DNA from: Agrobacterium vaccinii
GTDB lineage: Bacteria; Pseudomonadota; Alphaproteobacteria; Rhizobiales; Rhizobiaceae
Assembly (NCBI RefSeq): GCF_021310995.1
Contig: NZ_CP054150.1
Coordinates: 1,984,001-2,048,000, forward strand
Length of the DNA stretch: 64,000 bases
Direction of reading: 5' to 3'
Shown here: one piece after another, positions 1 to 9,340 of the stretch
Position numbering within the stretch: the stretch's first letter is position 1
How the letters are laid out: each line of letters starts with the position of its first letter
The notes under the pieces: generated by a model
What the model was told of the DNA's origin: nothing
Database searches by the model: none
What the model saw: the letters and a program-made list of their open reading frames with translations, nothing else
Program-made: the position numbers and the translations under genes

Positions 1-524
1 ATCTTCGCCTGCGCATCTGCGACATATTCCGAATCGGGGTAATCGTTGACCACCTTGTTCATCGCCTCGATCGTGCGCTGTGCAGCGCGCTGATCCTGCG
101 TTACGTCGGCGATCTGCTTGGAATAGGCCAGACCGATCATGTACTGAACGTAGGCCGCATCCTTGGCACGGGGATATTGCTTGAGGAAGCGCGTGCCGGA
201 TGCAATCGCGACTTCATTCTTATTCTGGCGGGTGGCGATGAAGGTGTTCATCACCAGCGCCTTCTGGCCCCACTCAGTGAAAGGATACTGCTTGTCGATG
301 GCCGAGAACTTGCGACCGGCTTCGGTCATGTTACCGGCATTCATGTTGGCGAGGCCCTGCTTGTAGAGCACGTCAGGCGGATCGGTTTCGACGCCGAGCT
401 TGGTGATGTCGATGTCGGGGTCGGACTGGCAAGCTGTCACCAGTGTTCCGGCGCCAATCAGCATGAGCGATACGAGCGCTCCCCGTACCGTTCCATTCAT
501 CGCACCAGACACTACACGCTTCAT
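1..524 (-). CDS. bamD: Outer-membrane assembly lipoprotein BamD (3' part cut by window edge)
   Basis: The minus strand from the ATG at 524 reads a lipoprotein signal with lipobox LVTAC (Cys about residue 32), followed by TPR-like helices (for example YPFTEWGQKALVM and YPDSEYVADAQAK). This is the BamD/ComL pattern. BamD is an inner-leaflet lipoprotein of the BAM complex that helps insert beta-barrel proteins into the outer membrane. The C-terminal part lies beyond position 1. It sits downstream of lpxC with a terminator between them, an arrangement common in Rhizobiales. Family assignment is by recognition of the TPR pattern, lipobox and context. Confidence 0.88.
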   Translation of the reverse strand, partial: MKRVVSGAMNGTVRGALVSLMLIGAGTLVTACQSDPDIDITKLGVETDPPDVLYKQGLANMNAGNMTEAGRKFSAIDKQYPFTEWGQKALVMNTFIATRQNKNEVAIASGTRFLKQYPRAKDAAYVQYMIGLAYSKQIADVTQDQRAAQRTIEAMNKVVNDYPDSEYVADAQAK

Positions 525-710
525 TCGTTAGTTCCCACTTCCGCGTAAATACAGAACATCGGCTTTTCCTGTGGCGTTTCTAGCCATAAAAGCGTCCGCA
601 GGGCAACGCAATGATGACGCAATAACGCATTTTTATGGCATGGCACGTCGTAGCCGATGTTTATCTGAAGGCTTGCATCGCCATTTTACTGTGTTTTTCG
701 GTCGCGATAC

Positions 711-739
711 AAAAAAGCCGCCCACACGGACGGCTTTTT
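711..739 (-). terminator. Rho-independent terminator after lpxC
   Basis: On the minus strand a GC-rich stem (GCCGTCC pairing with GGGCGGC, one G-T wobble) is flanked by A and T runs and ends in TTTTTT. It lies about 20 bases past the lpxC stop. The symmetric A/T arms could let it work in both directions, but only lpxC reads into it. Confidence 0.85.
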
Positions 740-757
740 ATTTTTTGTGTCTATAAC

Positions 758-1717
758 TCACGCCGACCAGGGCGCAAACTCGGACTGCTGGATGGCAACG
801 AATTCCCGTGCGCGAACCACCGGGCTGCGAGCGCCGGGAGCCTCGACGATTTCATAGGCAGACGAATCGTTTAGCAGCGCCTTCAAAGCATTGGCATTGA
901 CCTTGTGGCCACCGCGATAGGAACGGTAGCAGCCGATGAACTGCGTGCCTGCCAGGGCCAGATCGCCCACGGCGTCCAGCGTCTTGTGGCGGACGAATTC
1001 GTCCTTCTCGTAACGCAGGCCTTCCATGTTGATCACAGTGTTGTCGTCGGAAATGACGACGGAATTTTCAAGCGAGGAACCCAGCGCATAACCAGCGGCC
1101 CACAGACGCTCGACATCACGCATGAAGCCGAATGTGCGGGCGCGCGACAGTTCGTTCTTGAATGTATCGGGCGTCAGGTCGCCCTTCCAGATCTGGCGAC
1201 CAATCAGCGGCGTATCGAAATCGATTTCGACTTCGAAGCGCGTGCCATCATACGGGCGGAACTCGGCCCATGAAGCACCGGCCTCGATGCGCACAGGCTT
1301 CACGATGCGGATATAGCGGCGCTTTACGCCGAGGTTCTCGATGCCGACTGATTCGATGGCTTCGATGAAAGGCATAGAGCTGCCATCCATGATCGGCACT
1401 TCAGGACCGTCGACTTCAACGATGAGGTTGTCGATGCCCATGGCGTAGATACCGGCCATGACGTGTTCAACTGTCGCGACGGATTGCGTGGCCGAGCGAC
1501 CGATGACGGTGCACAGGTCGGTGTTGCCCACATTGGCGGAAACGGCCTTGACCTCAACGGAGGTGCCATTGTCGAACTGGCGGCTGAAAACGATGCCCGT
1601 GCCCGCTTCCGCAGGCTGGAATGTCATGGATACCGGGTTGCCTGAATGCACGCCAATGCCCTTGAGCTGAACGGGGTTGGCGATCGTTGTCTGGAAACCG
1701 AGCAGTCCGATGGTCAT
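758..1717 (-). CDS. lpxC: UDP-3-O-acyl-N-acetylglucosamine deacetylase LpxC
   Basis: LpxC is a cytoplasmic Zn2+ amidase that deacetylates UDP-3-O-acyl-GlcNAc, the committed step of lipid A synthesis. The 319-residue product has the usual family length. The motif EHVMA (E84, H85) supplies the first zinc ligand; HKTLDAVGD supplies H244 and D248; GGHKVN supplies the catalytic His, H271. The ATG at 1717 follows a purine-rich AAAAGG. It is downstream of ftsZ on the same strand but separated from it by the ftsZ terminator and 275 bases, so it probably has its own promoter. Identification is secure from the motifs. Confidence 0.97.
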   Translation of the reverse strand: MTIGLLGFQTTIANPVQLKGIGVHSGNPVSMTFQPAEAGTGIVFSRQFDNGTSVEVKAVSANVGNTDLCTVIGRSATQSVATVEHVMAGIYAMGIDNLIVEVDGPEVPIMDGSSMPFIEAIESVGIENLGVKRRYIRIVKPVRIEAGASWAEFRPYDGTRFEVEIDFDTPLIGRQIWKGDLTPDTFKNELSRARTFGFMRDVERLWAAGYALGSSLENSVVISDDNTVINMEGLRYEKDEFVRHKTLDAVGDLALAGTQFIGCYRSYRGGHKVNANALKALLNDSSAYEIVEAPGARSPVVRAREFVAIQQSEFAPWSA

Positions 1718-1941
1718 GCGAGTCTTGCCTTTTCATGTGAACCAGCCTGCTAACCCGGCATGGCCCAAATTTCAACCGAGGGGAATAATCATCGGAGAAA
1801 CCGCGTTATATTCTCGTCTCATCGTCATACATACGCACAGTGGGTGCCTATCTCAAATCACTGTTGATTTCGCTTTGTAACAGACCCAAATCTTTGAAAA
1901 AGCTAATCTAAAACCGCGCAATCACAGCCTTATAAGACAAC

Positions 1942-1970
1942 AATACCCGGGTCTTTGGGACCCGGGTATT
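1942..1970 (-). terminator. Terminator after ftsZ (perfect 12-bp stem)
   Basis: AATACCCGGGTC and GACCCGGGTATT form a perfect 12-bp hairpin with a 5-base loop just past the ftsZ stop. On the minus strand it is followed by TTGTTGTCTT. It closes the ddlB-ftsQ-ftsA-ftsZ transcription unit and insulates lpxC. Confidence 0.85.
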
Positions 1971-1992
1971 GGCATTGCAGAGAATCGGCAGA

Positions 1993-3744
1993 TCAGTTGG
2001 ACTGGCGGCGAAGGAACGCCGGAATCTCAAGCTGGTCGTCCTCGTGCTGGCTGGCAGACGAAGGCGTCTGACGGCCATGATCGTCCAGATTGCCACGGCG
2101 CGGTGCGTAGAGGCTGGCCTCCTGCGACAGCGGGCGACGCTGCTGGTTGGCCAGGCTTGGCGCGTCCATCATGTCGGATGGAACGGCTTCTTCCTCTTCG
2201 CGGCGACCGAGCGAATTGGTGATCCGCTTCAGAAGGCCCATCGGGCCACGCTCTTCAGGAACAGCCGATGCCGGGTGGGCGCGGTGATCCATCTCAGCCT
2301 TGACGACTGGAGGGAAGTCCTCGACCTTCGGCATGCGGACCGGCTCTGGGGCGCGGGCGACAGGGGCTGGCTCGTGATAAACCGGTGCCGGTGCCTGCTG
2401 CATGCGGGGTGCAGGTGCTGCCACCTGTTCCGCCGCATGGTAAGCAGGCACTGGTGCGGTGTGCACTGGTGCTGCGGGGCGAGCAGCAACCGGTGCTTCC
2501 GCTGGAGCGGCTGCGAACAGCTTGCTCTGAGGGCGGAATTCGGCTTCTGCCTGGGCCTGACGGAGACGCTGTTCAGCGGCCGCCAGTGCCAGTTCCCGTT
2601 CCATTTCGGCATCGCGAATGGTCTGGGCGATTGGGTCTACGGTCGTCTTTGGTGCCTGCATGACTGGGGCAGGCTGCACTGCGGCCGGAGCAGAAGCAAC
2701 GGCCGCGGAAGGACGGATAAGCGGCTTTGCAGCAGCAGCCTGGCGAAGCTCTTCGGCGTTGCGTTCCATCTGGCCAGGAACGCGGTCGATGCCGGTGGCA
2801 ACGACGGATACGCGAATGAGACCTTCCAGAGCTTCGTCGAATGTCGCGCCGAGGATGATGTTTGCGTCTGGATCGACTTCTTCGCGAATACGGGTCGCAG
2901 CTTCGTCGACTTCGAACAGGGTCATGTCGCGACCACCGGTGATGGAGATCAGGAGGCCCTGTGCACCCTTCATCGATGTTTCGTCGAGCAATGGGTTGGC
3001 AATCGCCGCTTCCGCAGCCTGCATGGCACGGCCCTGGCCGGAAGCCTCGCCGGTACCCATCATCGCACGGCCCATTTCGCGCATGACTGAGCGAACGTCG
3101 GCGAAGTCGAGGTTGATAAGACCTTCCTTCACCATCAGGTCGGTAATGCAGGCAACGCCGGAGTAGAGAACCTGGTCGGCCATCGCAAATGCGTCAGCAA
3201 ACGTGGTCTTGTCGTTGGCAATACGGAACAGGTTCTGGTTTGGAATGACGATCAGCGTATCGACGGACTTCTGCAGTTCCTCGATGCCCTGTTCGGCCAG
3301 ACGCATACGGCGACCGCCTTCGAAGTGGAAAGGCTTTGTCACGACGCCAACCGTCAGAATGCCCTTGTTACGGGCAGCCTGTGCCACGACGGGTGCAGCA
3401 CCTGTACCGGTACCACCGCCCATGCCGGCAGTGACGAAGCACATGTGCGTGCCGTTCAGGTGGTCGATGATTTCATCGATGCACTCTTCGGCAGCAGCGC
3501 GGCCGACTTCCGGCTGCGAACCCGCGCCCAGACCTTCGGTAACGTTGACACCGAGCTGGATAACCCGGTCGGCCTTCGTCATCGTCAGAGCCTGTGCATC
3601 CGTGTTGGCAACGACGAAGTCGACGCCCTGAAGGCCAGCCGTGATCATGTTGTTCACAGCGTTACCGCCGCCACCTCCAACGCCGAAAACGGTGATGCGT
3701 GGCTTCAGCTCGGTGATATCCGGCTTTTGCAGCTGTATCGTCAT
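1993..3744 (-). CDS. ftsZ: Cell division GTPase FtsZ
   Basis: FtsZ is the tubulin-like GTPase that forms the Z ring and recruits the divisome. The GTP-binding glycine loops are visible: [13 protein letters not shown] (about 21-33) and GGGTGTG (109-115). The 583-residue length is typical of rhizobial FtsZ and reflects a long Pro/Ala/Gln-rich linker (about 330-560) between the GTPase core and the conserved C-terminal peptide [10 protein letters not shown], which in the family contacts FtsA and other membrane tethers. It is the last gene of ddlB-ftsQ-ftsA-ftsZ, 90 bases after ftsA, with a strong terminator behind it. Confidence 0.98.
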   Translation of the reverse strand: MTIQLQKPDITELKPRITVFGVGGGGGNAVNNMITAGLQGVDFVVANTDAQALTMTKADRVIQLGVNVTEGLGAGSQPEVGRAAAEECIDEIIDHLNGTHMCFVTAGMGGGTGTGAAPVVAQAARNKGILTVGVVTKPFHFEGGRRMRLAEQGIEELQKSVDTLIVIPNQNLFRIANDKTTFADAFAMADQVLYSGVACITDLMVKEGLINLDFADVRSVMREMGRAMMGTGEASGQGRAMQAAEAAIANPLLDETSMKGAQGLLISITGGRDMTLFEVDEAATRIREEVDPDANIILGATFDEALEGLIRVSVVATGIDRVPGQMERNAEELRQAAAAKPLIRPSAAVASAPAAVQPAPVMQAPKTTVDPIAQTIRDAEMERELALAAAEQRLRQAQAEAEFRPQSKLFAAAPAEAPVAARPAAPVHTAPVPAYHAAEQVAAPAPRMQQAPAPVYHEPAPVARAPEPVRMPKVEDFPPVVKAEMDHRAHPASAVPEERGPMGLLKRITNSLGRREEEEAVPSDMMDAPSLANQQRRPLSQEASLYAPRRGNLDDHGRQTPSSASQHEDDQLEIPAFLRRQSN

Positions 3745-3834
3745 TTTAACATTCCTTCTTTCTCTGGCCGCATCGCCCCGCAGGCCAATTCTTAATCAAC
3801 TCACTCAGTCCCCTGCCCGATGGGCAGACAGAGG

Positions 3835-5166
3835 TCAGAAACTTTCCTTCAGCCATTGCCCTACGCGGGCTATCCGGCCACTACCTGTTCCGAACGGCGA
3901 GAACATTCCGTTCTGCGCCGCATGGATTTCGATGTCCGCGATCTGCGGATAAATCATCAGCCCGCAGGCTGTGGAAAAGGCCGGGCCTTTGGCCGCGACC
4001 GGCAGGCCGGACACGCCCATGGGGCGGCCGATGCGAACGTTGCGGGCCAGAATGCGCCGCGCCGTTTCCGGCAGGCCGGTCAACTGGCTGGCTCCTCCGG
4101 TCAGAACCACGCGCTTGCCAACAATCGGGGAAAAACCCGATTTCTGGATGCGGTCGCGAATCAATTCCAATGTCTCTTCGATGCGGGCCCGAACGATGCG
4201 GCTGACGAGAGCACGAGATACCTGCGAAGGCTGGTCGCGGTCGTCTTCGCCAATCGGCGGAACGGCAATCATGTCGCGGTCGTCGGAACCGTTGGCCAGC
4301 GCCGAACCGTGAACGACCTTCAGGCGCTCCGCATCTTCGATACGGGTCGACAGGCCACGGGCCAGATCGGTGGTGACGTGGTGTCCGCCGAGACCGATGG
4401 CATCGGTGTGAACCAGACGGCCCTCGGCAAAAACCGAAATCGTCGTCGTGCCGCCGCCCATGTCGATGGCCGCACAGCCAAGTTCGACTTCATCATCCAC
4501 CAGAGCTGCAAGGCCGCTGGCATAAGGTGTCGCAACAATGCCTTCGACCGACAGGTGAGCGCGGTTGATGCAAAGCTCCAGATTTTTCAGCGCCGTGCGT
4601 TCAGCCGTGACCACATGCATGTCCACGCCCAGCATATCGCCATACATGGACAGTGGATCGCGAATGCCGCGTTCACCATCCAGCGAGTAGCCGGTTGGCA
4701 GCGAGTGCAGGATCGCGCGGTCCTGGCGCAGAGACTGCTGGCTGGCAGCAATCAGAACCTTGCGCAAATCGCCCGATTCGACTTCCTGCCCGCCCAGATC
4801 AATGCTGGCGGTGTAGATGTCGCTGGCGATACGGCCTGCGGAAACATTGACGATCAGGCTATCGACGGTGAGGCCTGCCATGCGCTCGGCGGCATCGACA
4901 GCCAGACGAATGACGCCTTCCAGCGCATCCAGATCGGCAATGACGCCGGATTTCACGCCGCGCGAACGCTGGTGACCGATGCCGATGACTTCGACCTTAT
5001 GCGTGCGACCCGGCAGCACTTCGGTTTCCTCACGCGGTGTGAGACGACCGATCATGCACACGACCTTGGTGGAACCGATATCAAGAACCGAAACCACATG
5101 GCTGCGCTTGGAAGACAGAGGCTTCAAGCGCGGGAGACCGAAATGGGAAGAACCAAAAAAGCTCAT
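3835..5166 (-). CDS. ftsA: Cell division actin-like ATPase FtsA
   Basis: FtsA is an actin-fold ATPase that anchors FtsZ to the membrane. The phosphate-1 motif VLDIGSTKVVCMIG (about 28-40) and the DMGGGTTTISVF segment are the two nucleotide-binding loops of the actin/Hsp70 fold. The C-terminus (GRIARVGQWLKESF) is a typical amphipathic membrane-targeting helix. At 443 residues it is of usual size. Its ATG at 5166 overlaps the ftsQ stop by four bases (ATGA), suggesting translational coupling. Confidence 0.97.
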   Translation of the reverse strand: MSFFGSSHFGLPRLKPLSSKRSHVVSVLDIGSTKVVCMIGRLTPREETEVLPGRTHKVEVIGIGHQRSRGVKSGVIADLDALEGVIRLAVDAAERMAGLTVDSLIVNVSAGRIASDIYTASIDLGGQEVESGDLRKVLIAASQQSLRQDRAILHSLPTGYSLDGERGIRDPLSMYGDMLGVDMHVVTAERTALKNLELCINRAHLSVEGIVATPYASGLAALVDDEVELGCAAIDMGGGTTTISVFAEGRLVHTDAIGLGGHHVTTDLARGLSTRIEDAERLKVVHGSALANGSDDRDMIAVPPIGEDDRDQPSQVSRALVSRIVRARIEETLELIRDRIQKSGFSPIVGKRVVLTGGASQLTGLPETARRILARNVRIGRPMGVSGLPVAAKGPAFSTACGLMIYPQIADIEIHAAQNGMFSPFGTGSGRIARVGQWLKESF

Positions 5167-6092
5167 GTGTTCTTCTCCGCCAACTTGATCGCCTTGGTGC
5201 GTGCTTCGACAGCCTTCTGGCGACGCTCGGCTGCACCTTCGGTCAGCTGCACGGTCGTGCGGTCCGAAAGGCGCAGATCGACGGCAGCCACGTCACGGGA
5301 AAGAACCTTTTCTTCCATGTCCATACGCGACAGCAATTGCAGGGCCTTCGGAACATTCTCTTCCGGCAGCTTGACGACGATGCCGTTATCCAGATGCAGG
5401 TCCCAGCGACGTCCGGCAATGCGAACATAGGCGCGAACGCGGTTGCGAATTTCCGGCCAGTCGGCCAGCTCATCCACGAAGCTGGCAGCACCCGTTTCGG
5501 CATCACGGCCGACGAACAGCGGCAGACCGGCGTATTTGTTGTCCCGCAACGGCGCGATCACGCTGCCGCTCTTTTCGATCAACGAAAGCTCCGTGCCGTG
5601 CTGCCAGATACCAAAGGCCTGACGTTCCTTCAGACGCACTTCGATGGTCTTGGGATAAATCTTGCGGACGTCGACATCTTCGACCCACGGCAATTCTGTC
5701 AGCTTTTTGCGGGCTGCGTTTACATCAAGCGCGATCAGCGATGTCGCGCCATCAAGGCCGAGCAGCTGGAAAATGTCGATTTCGGACGTCTGGATGTTGC
5801 CGGAAACCTTTACGTCCTCGATGGCAAAGCCGGCAGCCGATGTCGTGGCCTGCGCAACGACATTGGTGTGGCCACCCAGCGACATGCCGTAAAGGCCAAT
5901 TGCCGAGAAGAATGCCAGCGTTGCCAGCGAGCCGGTATGCGCGGGAATGTGGATGCGTCCGGTGGCCAGCGACACGCCGAAGCGAAAGCCCTTACGCAAC
6001 GGACGTGGCAAAACCATGCGTTCATCGGCTGCTGCCGAAGCGAATTGCTCGCGCTTTTTTTGTCCCGACTTTTTGCGGTTTATCGCGAACAC
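5163..6092 (-). CDS. ftsQ: Cell division protein FtsQ
   Basis: FtsQ is a bitopic membrane protein linking early and late divisome proteins with FtsL. After a basic cytoplasmic tail there is one transmembrane segment (around [15 protein letters not shown]), then a POTRA domain (from [13 protein letters not shown] through [15 protein letters not shown]) and the FtsQ beta domain. The start is placed at the GTG at 6092 because GGAGG lies 7 bases upstream of it. An upstream ATG at 6113 has no such site. With the GTG start it overlaps the ddlB stop by 13 bases, and the ribosome-binding site lies inside ddlB. Product 309 residues. Confidence 0.93.
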   Translation of the reverse strand: MFAINRKKSGQKKREQFASAAADERMVLPRPLRKGFRFGVSLATGRIHIPAHTGSLATLAFFSAIGLYGMSLGGHTNVVAQATTSAAGFAIEDVKVSGNIQTSEIDIFQLLGLDGATSLIALDVNAARKKLTELPWVEDVDVRKIYPKTIEVRLKERQAFGIWQHGTELSLIEKSGSVIAPLRDNKYAGLPLFVGRDAETGAASFVDELADWPEIRNRVRAYVRIAGRRWDLHLDNGIVVKLPEENVPKALQLLSRMDMEEKVLSRDVAAVDLRLSDRTTVQLTEGAAERRQKAVEARTKAIKLAEKNT

Positions 6093-7006
6093 GAAGCGTC
6101 CTCCACCATCCAACGGACAAGCTCGCCAAACGAGCGGCCCGCATGAGCTGCCATTTCGGGCACGAGGGAGGTCGGCGTCATACCGGGCTGAGTGTTGACC
6201 TCAAGCCAGATAATCTCGCCATCTTCTGAGAAACGGTCGTCGTAACGAAAGTCCGAACGGCTTACGCCACGGCAGCCAATCACCTGATGCGCCATAACCG
6301 CCAATGATTGGATTTTTTGGTAAATTTTTGGTGAAATTTCTGCAGGAATGACATGCTTTGAGCCACCCTTCACATATTTCGCATCGTAATCGTAAAATGT
6401 GTGACCGAGTGGCACCACCTCTGTGACGCCCATCGCCTCGCCATTCATCACGCCGCAGGTGAACTCGCGACCATGAATGTAGCGCTCGACCATGACCTCA
6501 TCGCCATAGCGCCATTCCGACGAACCGATGATTTGCGGAGGATGCGACTGATCTTCCTGCACCATGACCACGCCGAAGCTCGAACCTTCGCGCACGGGCT
6601 TTACGACATAGGGCGGTGCCAGCGGATGCTGGTTACCGATATCGAAACGGCTCATCAGCTTTTCCGGCGCAACAGGAATACCCGCAGCAGCAGCAACCTT
6701 CTTGGCCTGCGACTTGTTCATGGCAAGCGACGACGCCAGCACGCCCGAATGCGTGTAGGGAATTTCGAGATATTCGAGGATGCCCTGAATGGTGCCGTCT
6801 TCACCGTAGGGACCGTGGAGCGCGTTAAAGGCAACGTCGGGGCGCAACTTCGAAAGCGTCGCAGCGATATCACGGTCCACGTCGACACGTGTAACCTTGA
6901 AGCCCTCGCCTTCCAAGGCGGATGCGCAAGCCTCTCCCGTCGAGAGGCTGACTGGCCGCTCGGAAGAAAACCCACCCATAAGAACAGCGATATGTTTGCC
7001 GCTCAT
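6080..7006 (-). CDS. ddlB: D-alanine--D-alanine ligase
   Basis: Ddl joins two D-alanines with ATP to make the D-Ala-D-Ala terminus of the peptidoglycan stem peptide. It is an ATP-grasp enzyme: the N-terminus [16 protein letters not shown] is diagnostic of the family, [11 protein letters not shown] is in the ATP-grasp core, and EVNTQPGMT is the metal/substrate loop near the C-terminus. The ATG at 7006 is chosen because AGAGG precedes it and the family begins there; longer in-frame starts up to 7105 are not supported. It heads the ddlB-ftsQ-ftsA-ftsZ unit. In many Rhizobiales murB lies directly upstream, but here about 3 kb of other genes intervene. Confidence 0.96.
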   Translation of the reverse strand: MSGKHIAVLMGGFSSERPVSLSTGEACASALEGEGFKVTRVDVDRDIAATLSKLRPDVAFNALHGPYGEDGTIQGILEYLEIPYTHSGVLASSLAMNKSQAKKVAAAAGIPVAPEKLMSRFDIGNQHPLAPPYVVKPVREGSSFGVVMVQEDQSHPPQIIGSSEWRYGDEVMVERYIHGREFTCGVMNGEAMGVTEVVPLGHTFYDYDAKYVKGGSKHVIPAEISPKIYQKIQSLAVMAHQVIGCRGVSRSDFRYDDRFSEDGEIIWLEVNTQPGMTPTSLVPEMAAHAGRSFGELVRWMVEDASCSR

Positions 7007-7416
7007 GACAACCTCTGACACCAAAAACACCTGACCAAGATAACCGGACCAGAAACCTGCTCCGCGATTCTCTCGCCCGCTCCGTGGCAAACACTTAAGC
7101 GCCATTAAGGTTAATGAAGTGTTTACTTTCGTTAGCCGAAACGACCAGCGACGCGATTTTTCTTAAAGAATCACATCAACCCCGGATTCCCTCCTTGGAA
7201 TCAGAGAGTTGGCGCCAATGCAAGATTCAGAATTTCAACGGGATGAAATAAAATCGTTGCGCGAACGAGAGATCACAGCCGGGAAAGCAAGATCGATTCG
7301 TTAAGATCCGCCGCTTTTCCCCAGCCATTTTTGACAATTGCCGATGCGTTTACCGCGGGCTTTTGTACCTACCTCCTACTTCATTCTATGATCACGCCGA
7401 ACGGAGGCACGCCTAA
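7007..7416. promoter_or_regulatory. Divergent regulatory region between ddlB and the 7417 gene, with nested palindromes
   Basis: This 410-base AT-richer stretch must hold the promoters for ddlB-ftsQAZ (minus) and for the gene at 7417 (plus). It contains nested inverted repeats: AAACACTT at 7089-7096 pairs with AAGTGTTT at 7117-7124, and between them CATTAAGGTTAATG (7103-7116) is itself palindromic. The cluster of TTAA words resembles alphaproteobacterial CtrA sites (TTAA-N7-TTAA), but the spacing here is 6, not 7. No coding sequence is evident. Confidence 0.4.
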
Positions 7417-7914
7417 ATGAGAGAGAATTCAATATGGCACAGCATTGCCGGTGGCAGGGAGATGCTGGACTGGTTTGGTGGCACCCATAAATTTCACGAT
7501 GCGCTCTTGCAGGAACTTGTCATAAGGGCAGACAGCACGGGTTCGTTGCGGCTCAACACGTCGATCCTCACAGATGCGGTCGATGAAAATGGCTTTCTTA
7601 TTTCTGAAAAGCATGCGGACGTAATCCTCAATCTGGGTGGCATTCACACCGTCAACCTGACTGACCTGGATATGATGCCCGGTATCATTTTAATGCTGGA
7701 CATCATCCAAACCGACTCGCTCTTCAAAATCGAATGGTCCGCCAGCTATGGCGTAAACGGTCATATCATTGCCGGCACCTCGATTTTTCGCTCACGCCAA
7801 AACCCGCCGAACCACACATCACATGAAGCAAAACGACGCACGAACACCGATAATCGTCCATTTTTTCCAGAATATTGCGTTTTAACCGTTTCAAAGGATC
7901 GAAAATTGCGTTAA
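7417..7914 (+). CDS. Hypothetical protein, possibly Imm50-like immunity protein
   Basis: A 165-residue soluble protein with no signal or membrane segment. I do not firmly recognise it. The start (W-FGGTHKFHDALLQELVIRAD, then LRLNTSILT) resembles the FHDA opening of the Imm50 family of bacterial immunity proteins, which protect against polymorphic toxins. No toxin gene is adjacent. GGAGG lies about 10 bases upstream of the ATG. The last third (from about residue 125) is polar and basic and may be disordered. The gene lies in the insert that separates murB from ddlB and looks AT-richer than its neighbours, consistent with acquisition. Confidence 0.6.
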   Translation: MRENSIWHSIAGGREMLDWFGGTHKFHDALLQELVIRADSTGSLRLNTSILTDAVDENGFLISEKHADVILNLGGIHTVNLTDLDMMPGIILMLDIIQTDSLFKIEWSASYGVNGHIIAGTSIFRSRQNPPNHTSHEAKRRTNTDNRPFFPEYCVLTVSKDRKLR

Positions 7915-7969
7915 CGCAACCTCACCCCGGTAAAGGGTCATAAGTGTTACTTAACAATGGAAAAATCCC

Positions 7970-9274
7970 ATGTCCGACGCGATATCCAAGGTATCGCCGA
8001 CCGCTGACGCTTCGAACGATGTAAAGACAAATTCGCCTGCACGAGTTCTTACTGCCAGCGTGGTCGGCACGACCATCGAGTTCTTCGACTTCTACGTTTA
8101 TGCGACCGCAGCAGTGCTCGTGTTCCCAACGTTGTTCTTCCCCAACAACGACCCGATGACGGCGCTTCTGGCCTCTTTCGCCACGTTCTCCATCGCTTTC
8201 TTCGCCCGTCCGCTGGGTGCCGTGGTCTTCGGCCATTACGGCGACCGCGTGGGCCGCAAGACGACGCTCGTTGCTGCGCTTCTGACAATGGGTGTCTCCA
8301 CCGTCATCATCGGCCTGTTGCCATCCTATGAAACAGCTGGCGTTCTGGCACCGCTGCTTCTGGCGCTGTGCCGTTTCGGTCAGGGCTTTGGCCTTGGTGG
8401 TGAATGGGGTGGCGCCGTGCTTCTGGCAACGGAAAACGCCCCTCCCGGCAAGCGCAGCTGGTACGGCATGTTCCCGCAGCTCGGCGCTCCACTCGGCCTC
8501 TTCCTTTCCTCCGGCGTCTTCTGGCTGCTGCTTCACCTGATGTCGCAGGAAGCCTTGCTCAGCTGGGGCTGGCGCATTCCCTTCGTCGCGTCGATCATCC
8601 TTATCGCCGTTGGCCTGTGGGTGCGTCTATCGATCACCGAAACGCCTGCCTTCCAGAAGGCTATCGACAAGGAAGAGCGCGTCGCCGTTCCCGTGGCCGA
8701 ACTCTTCCGCCATCACAAGCGCAGCCTGCTGCTCGGCACATTCGTGGCGCTGGCAACCTTCGTGCTGTTCTATATCGGCACGGCCTATCTGCTGTCCTAC
8801 AACGTCAAGGTTCTGAAAATTCCGTTCCTCGACGCGCTGGAAGTTCAGCTCGTCAGCTCCGTCGTCTTCGGCATCTTCATTCCCATCGCCGGAAAGCTGG
8901 CCGAACGCTTCGGTCGTCGCGAAGTCCTGATTGCCACGACCGTGTTGATCGGTGCCTTCTCGTTCCTCCTGCCCGGCCTGATGACCGGCGGCGAAGGCTC
9001 GATCTTCCTCTTCGCAGCACTCGCCATGGCACTGATGGGCATGACCTACGGCCTCATCGGCACGGCACTCGCAGCCCCCTTCCCGACGACGGTTCGCTAC
9101 ACGGGCTCGTCCATCACCTTCAACATGGCCGGCATCTTCGGCGCATCGCTGGCGCCCTACATCGCCACATGGCTGCAGGTGAATTACGGCATGGGCTACG
9201 TCGGCTACTATCTCTGCGTCGCCGCGCTGATCACTCTGTTGTGCATCATGCTGTCGCGCAAAGACGAAGTCTAA
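7970..9274 (+). CDS. MFS transporter, metabolite:H+ symporter (MHS) family
   Basis: A 434-residue, 12-segment major facilitator protein. The opening GTTIEFFDFYVYATAAVLVFP, the loop 2-3 signature GHYGDRVGRKTTL and CRFGQGFGLGGEWGGAVLLATE are characteristic of the MHS family (ShiA, ProP, KgtP and relatives), which imports organic acids or osmolytes with protons. The substrate cannot be read from sequence. It stands alone on the plus strand inside the dcw insert and ends in a strong terminator shared with the convergent GGDEF gene. Confidence 0.93.
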   Translation: MSDAISKVSPTADASNDVKTNSPARVLTASVVGTTIEFFDFYVYATAAVLVFPTLFFPNNDPMTALLASFATFSIAFFARPLGAVVFGHYGDRVGRKTTLVAALLTMGVSTVIIGLLPSYETAGVLAPLLLALCRFGQGFGLGGEWGGAVLLATENAPPGKRSWYGMFPQLGAPLGLFLSSGVFWLLLHLMSQEALLSWGWRIPFVASIILIAVGLWVRLSITETPAFQKAIDKEERVAVPVAELFRHHKRSLLLGTFVALATFVLFYIGTAYLLSYNVKVLKIPFLDALEVQLVSSVVFGIFIPIAGKLAERFGRREVLIATTVLIGAFSFLLPGLMTGGEGSIFLFAALAMALMGMTYGLIGTALAAPFPTTVRYTGSSITFNMAGIFGASLAPYIATWLQVNYGMGYVGYYLCVAALITLLCIMLSRKDEV

Positions 9275-9298
9275 GCCGTCATCTTCACGTTGAGATCG

Positions 9299-9330
9299 AA
9301 ACAGCCGGATCAATCATCCGGCTGTTTTCG
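9299..9330. terminator. Terminator between the MHS transporter and the GGDEF gene
   Basis: AACAGCCGGAT and ATCCGGCTGTT form a perfect 11-bp stem with a 5-base loop, followed on the plus strand by TTTCGTTT. It lies between convergent genes and probably serves the transporter gene. Confidence 0.85.
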
Positions 9331-9340
9331 TTTGTAGAGA

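Noticed and set aside
1969-3090. A 373-codon plus-strand frame across ftsZ
   Set aside because: Antisense to ftsZ with biased Arg/Cys/Trp composition and no motif.
3820-5430. A 536-codon open frame on the plus strand across ftsA
   Set aside because: It is antisense to ftsA and ftsQ, has no family motif or ribosome-binding site, and reflects high-GC codon structure.
8627-9313. A 228-codon minus-strand frame opposite the MHS transporter
   Set aside because: Rich in Glu/Gln/Asp/His with no domain; it is the reverse of a membrane protein gene.
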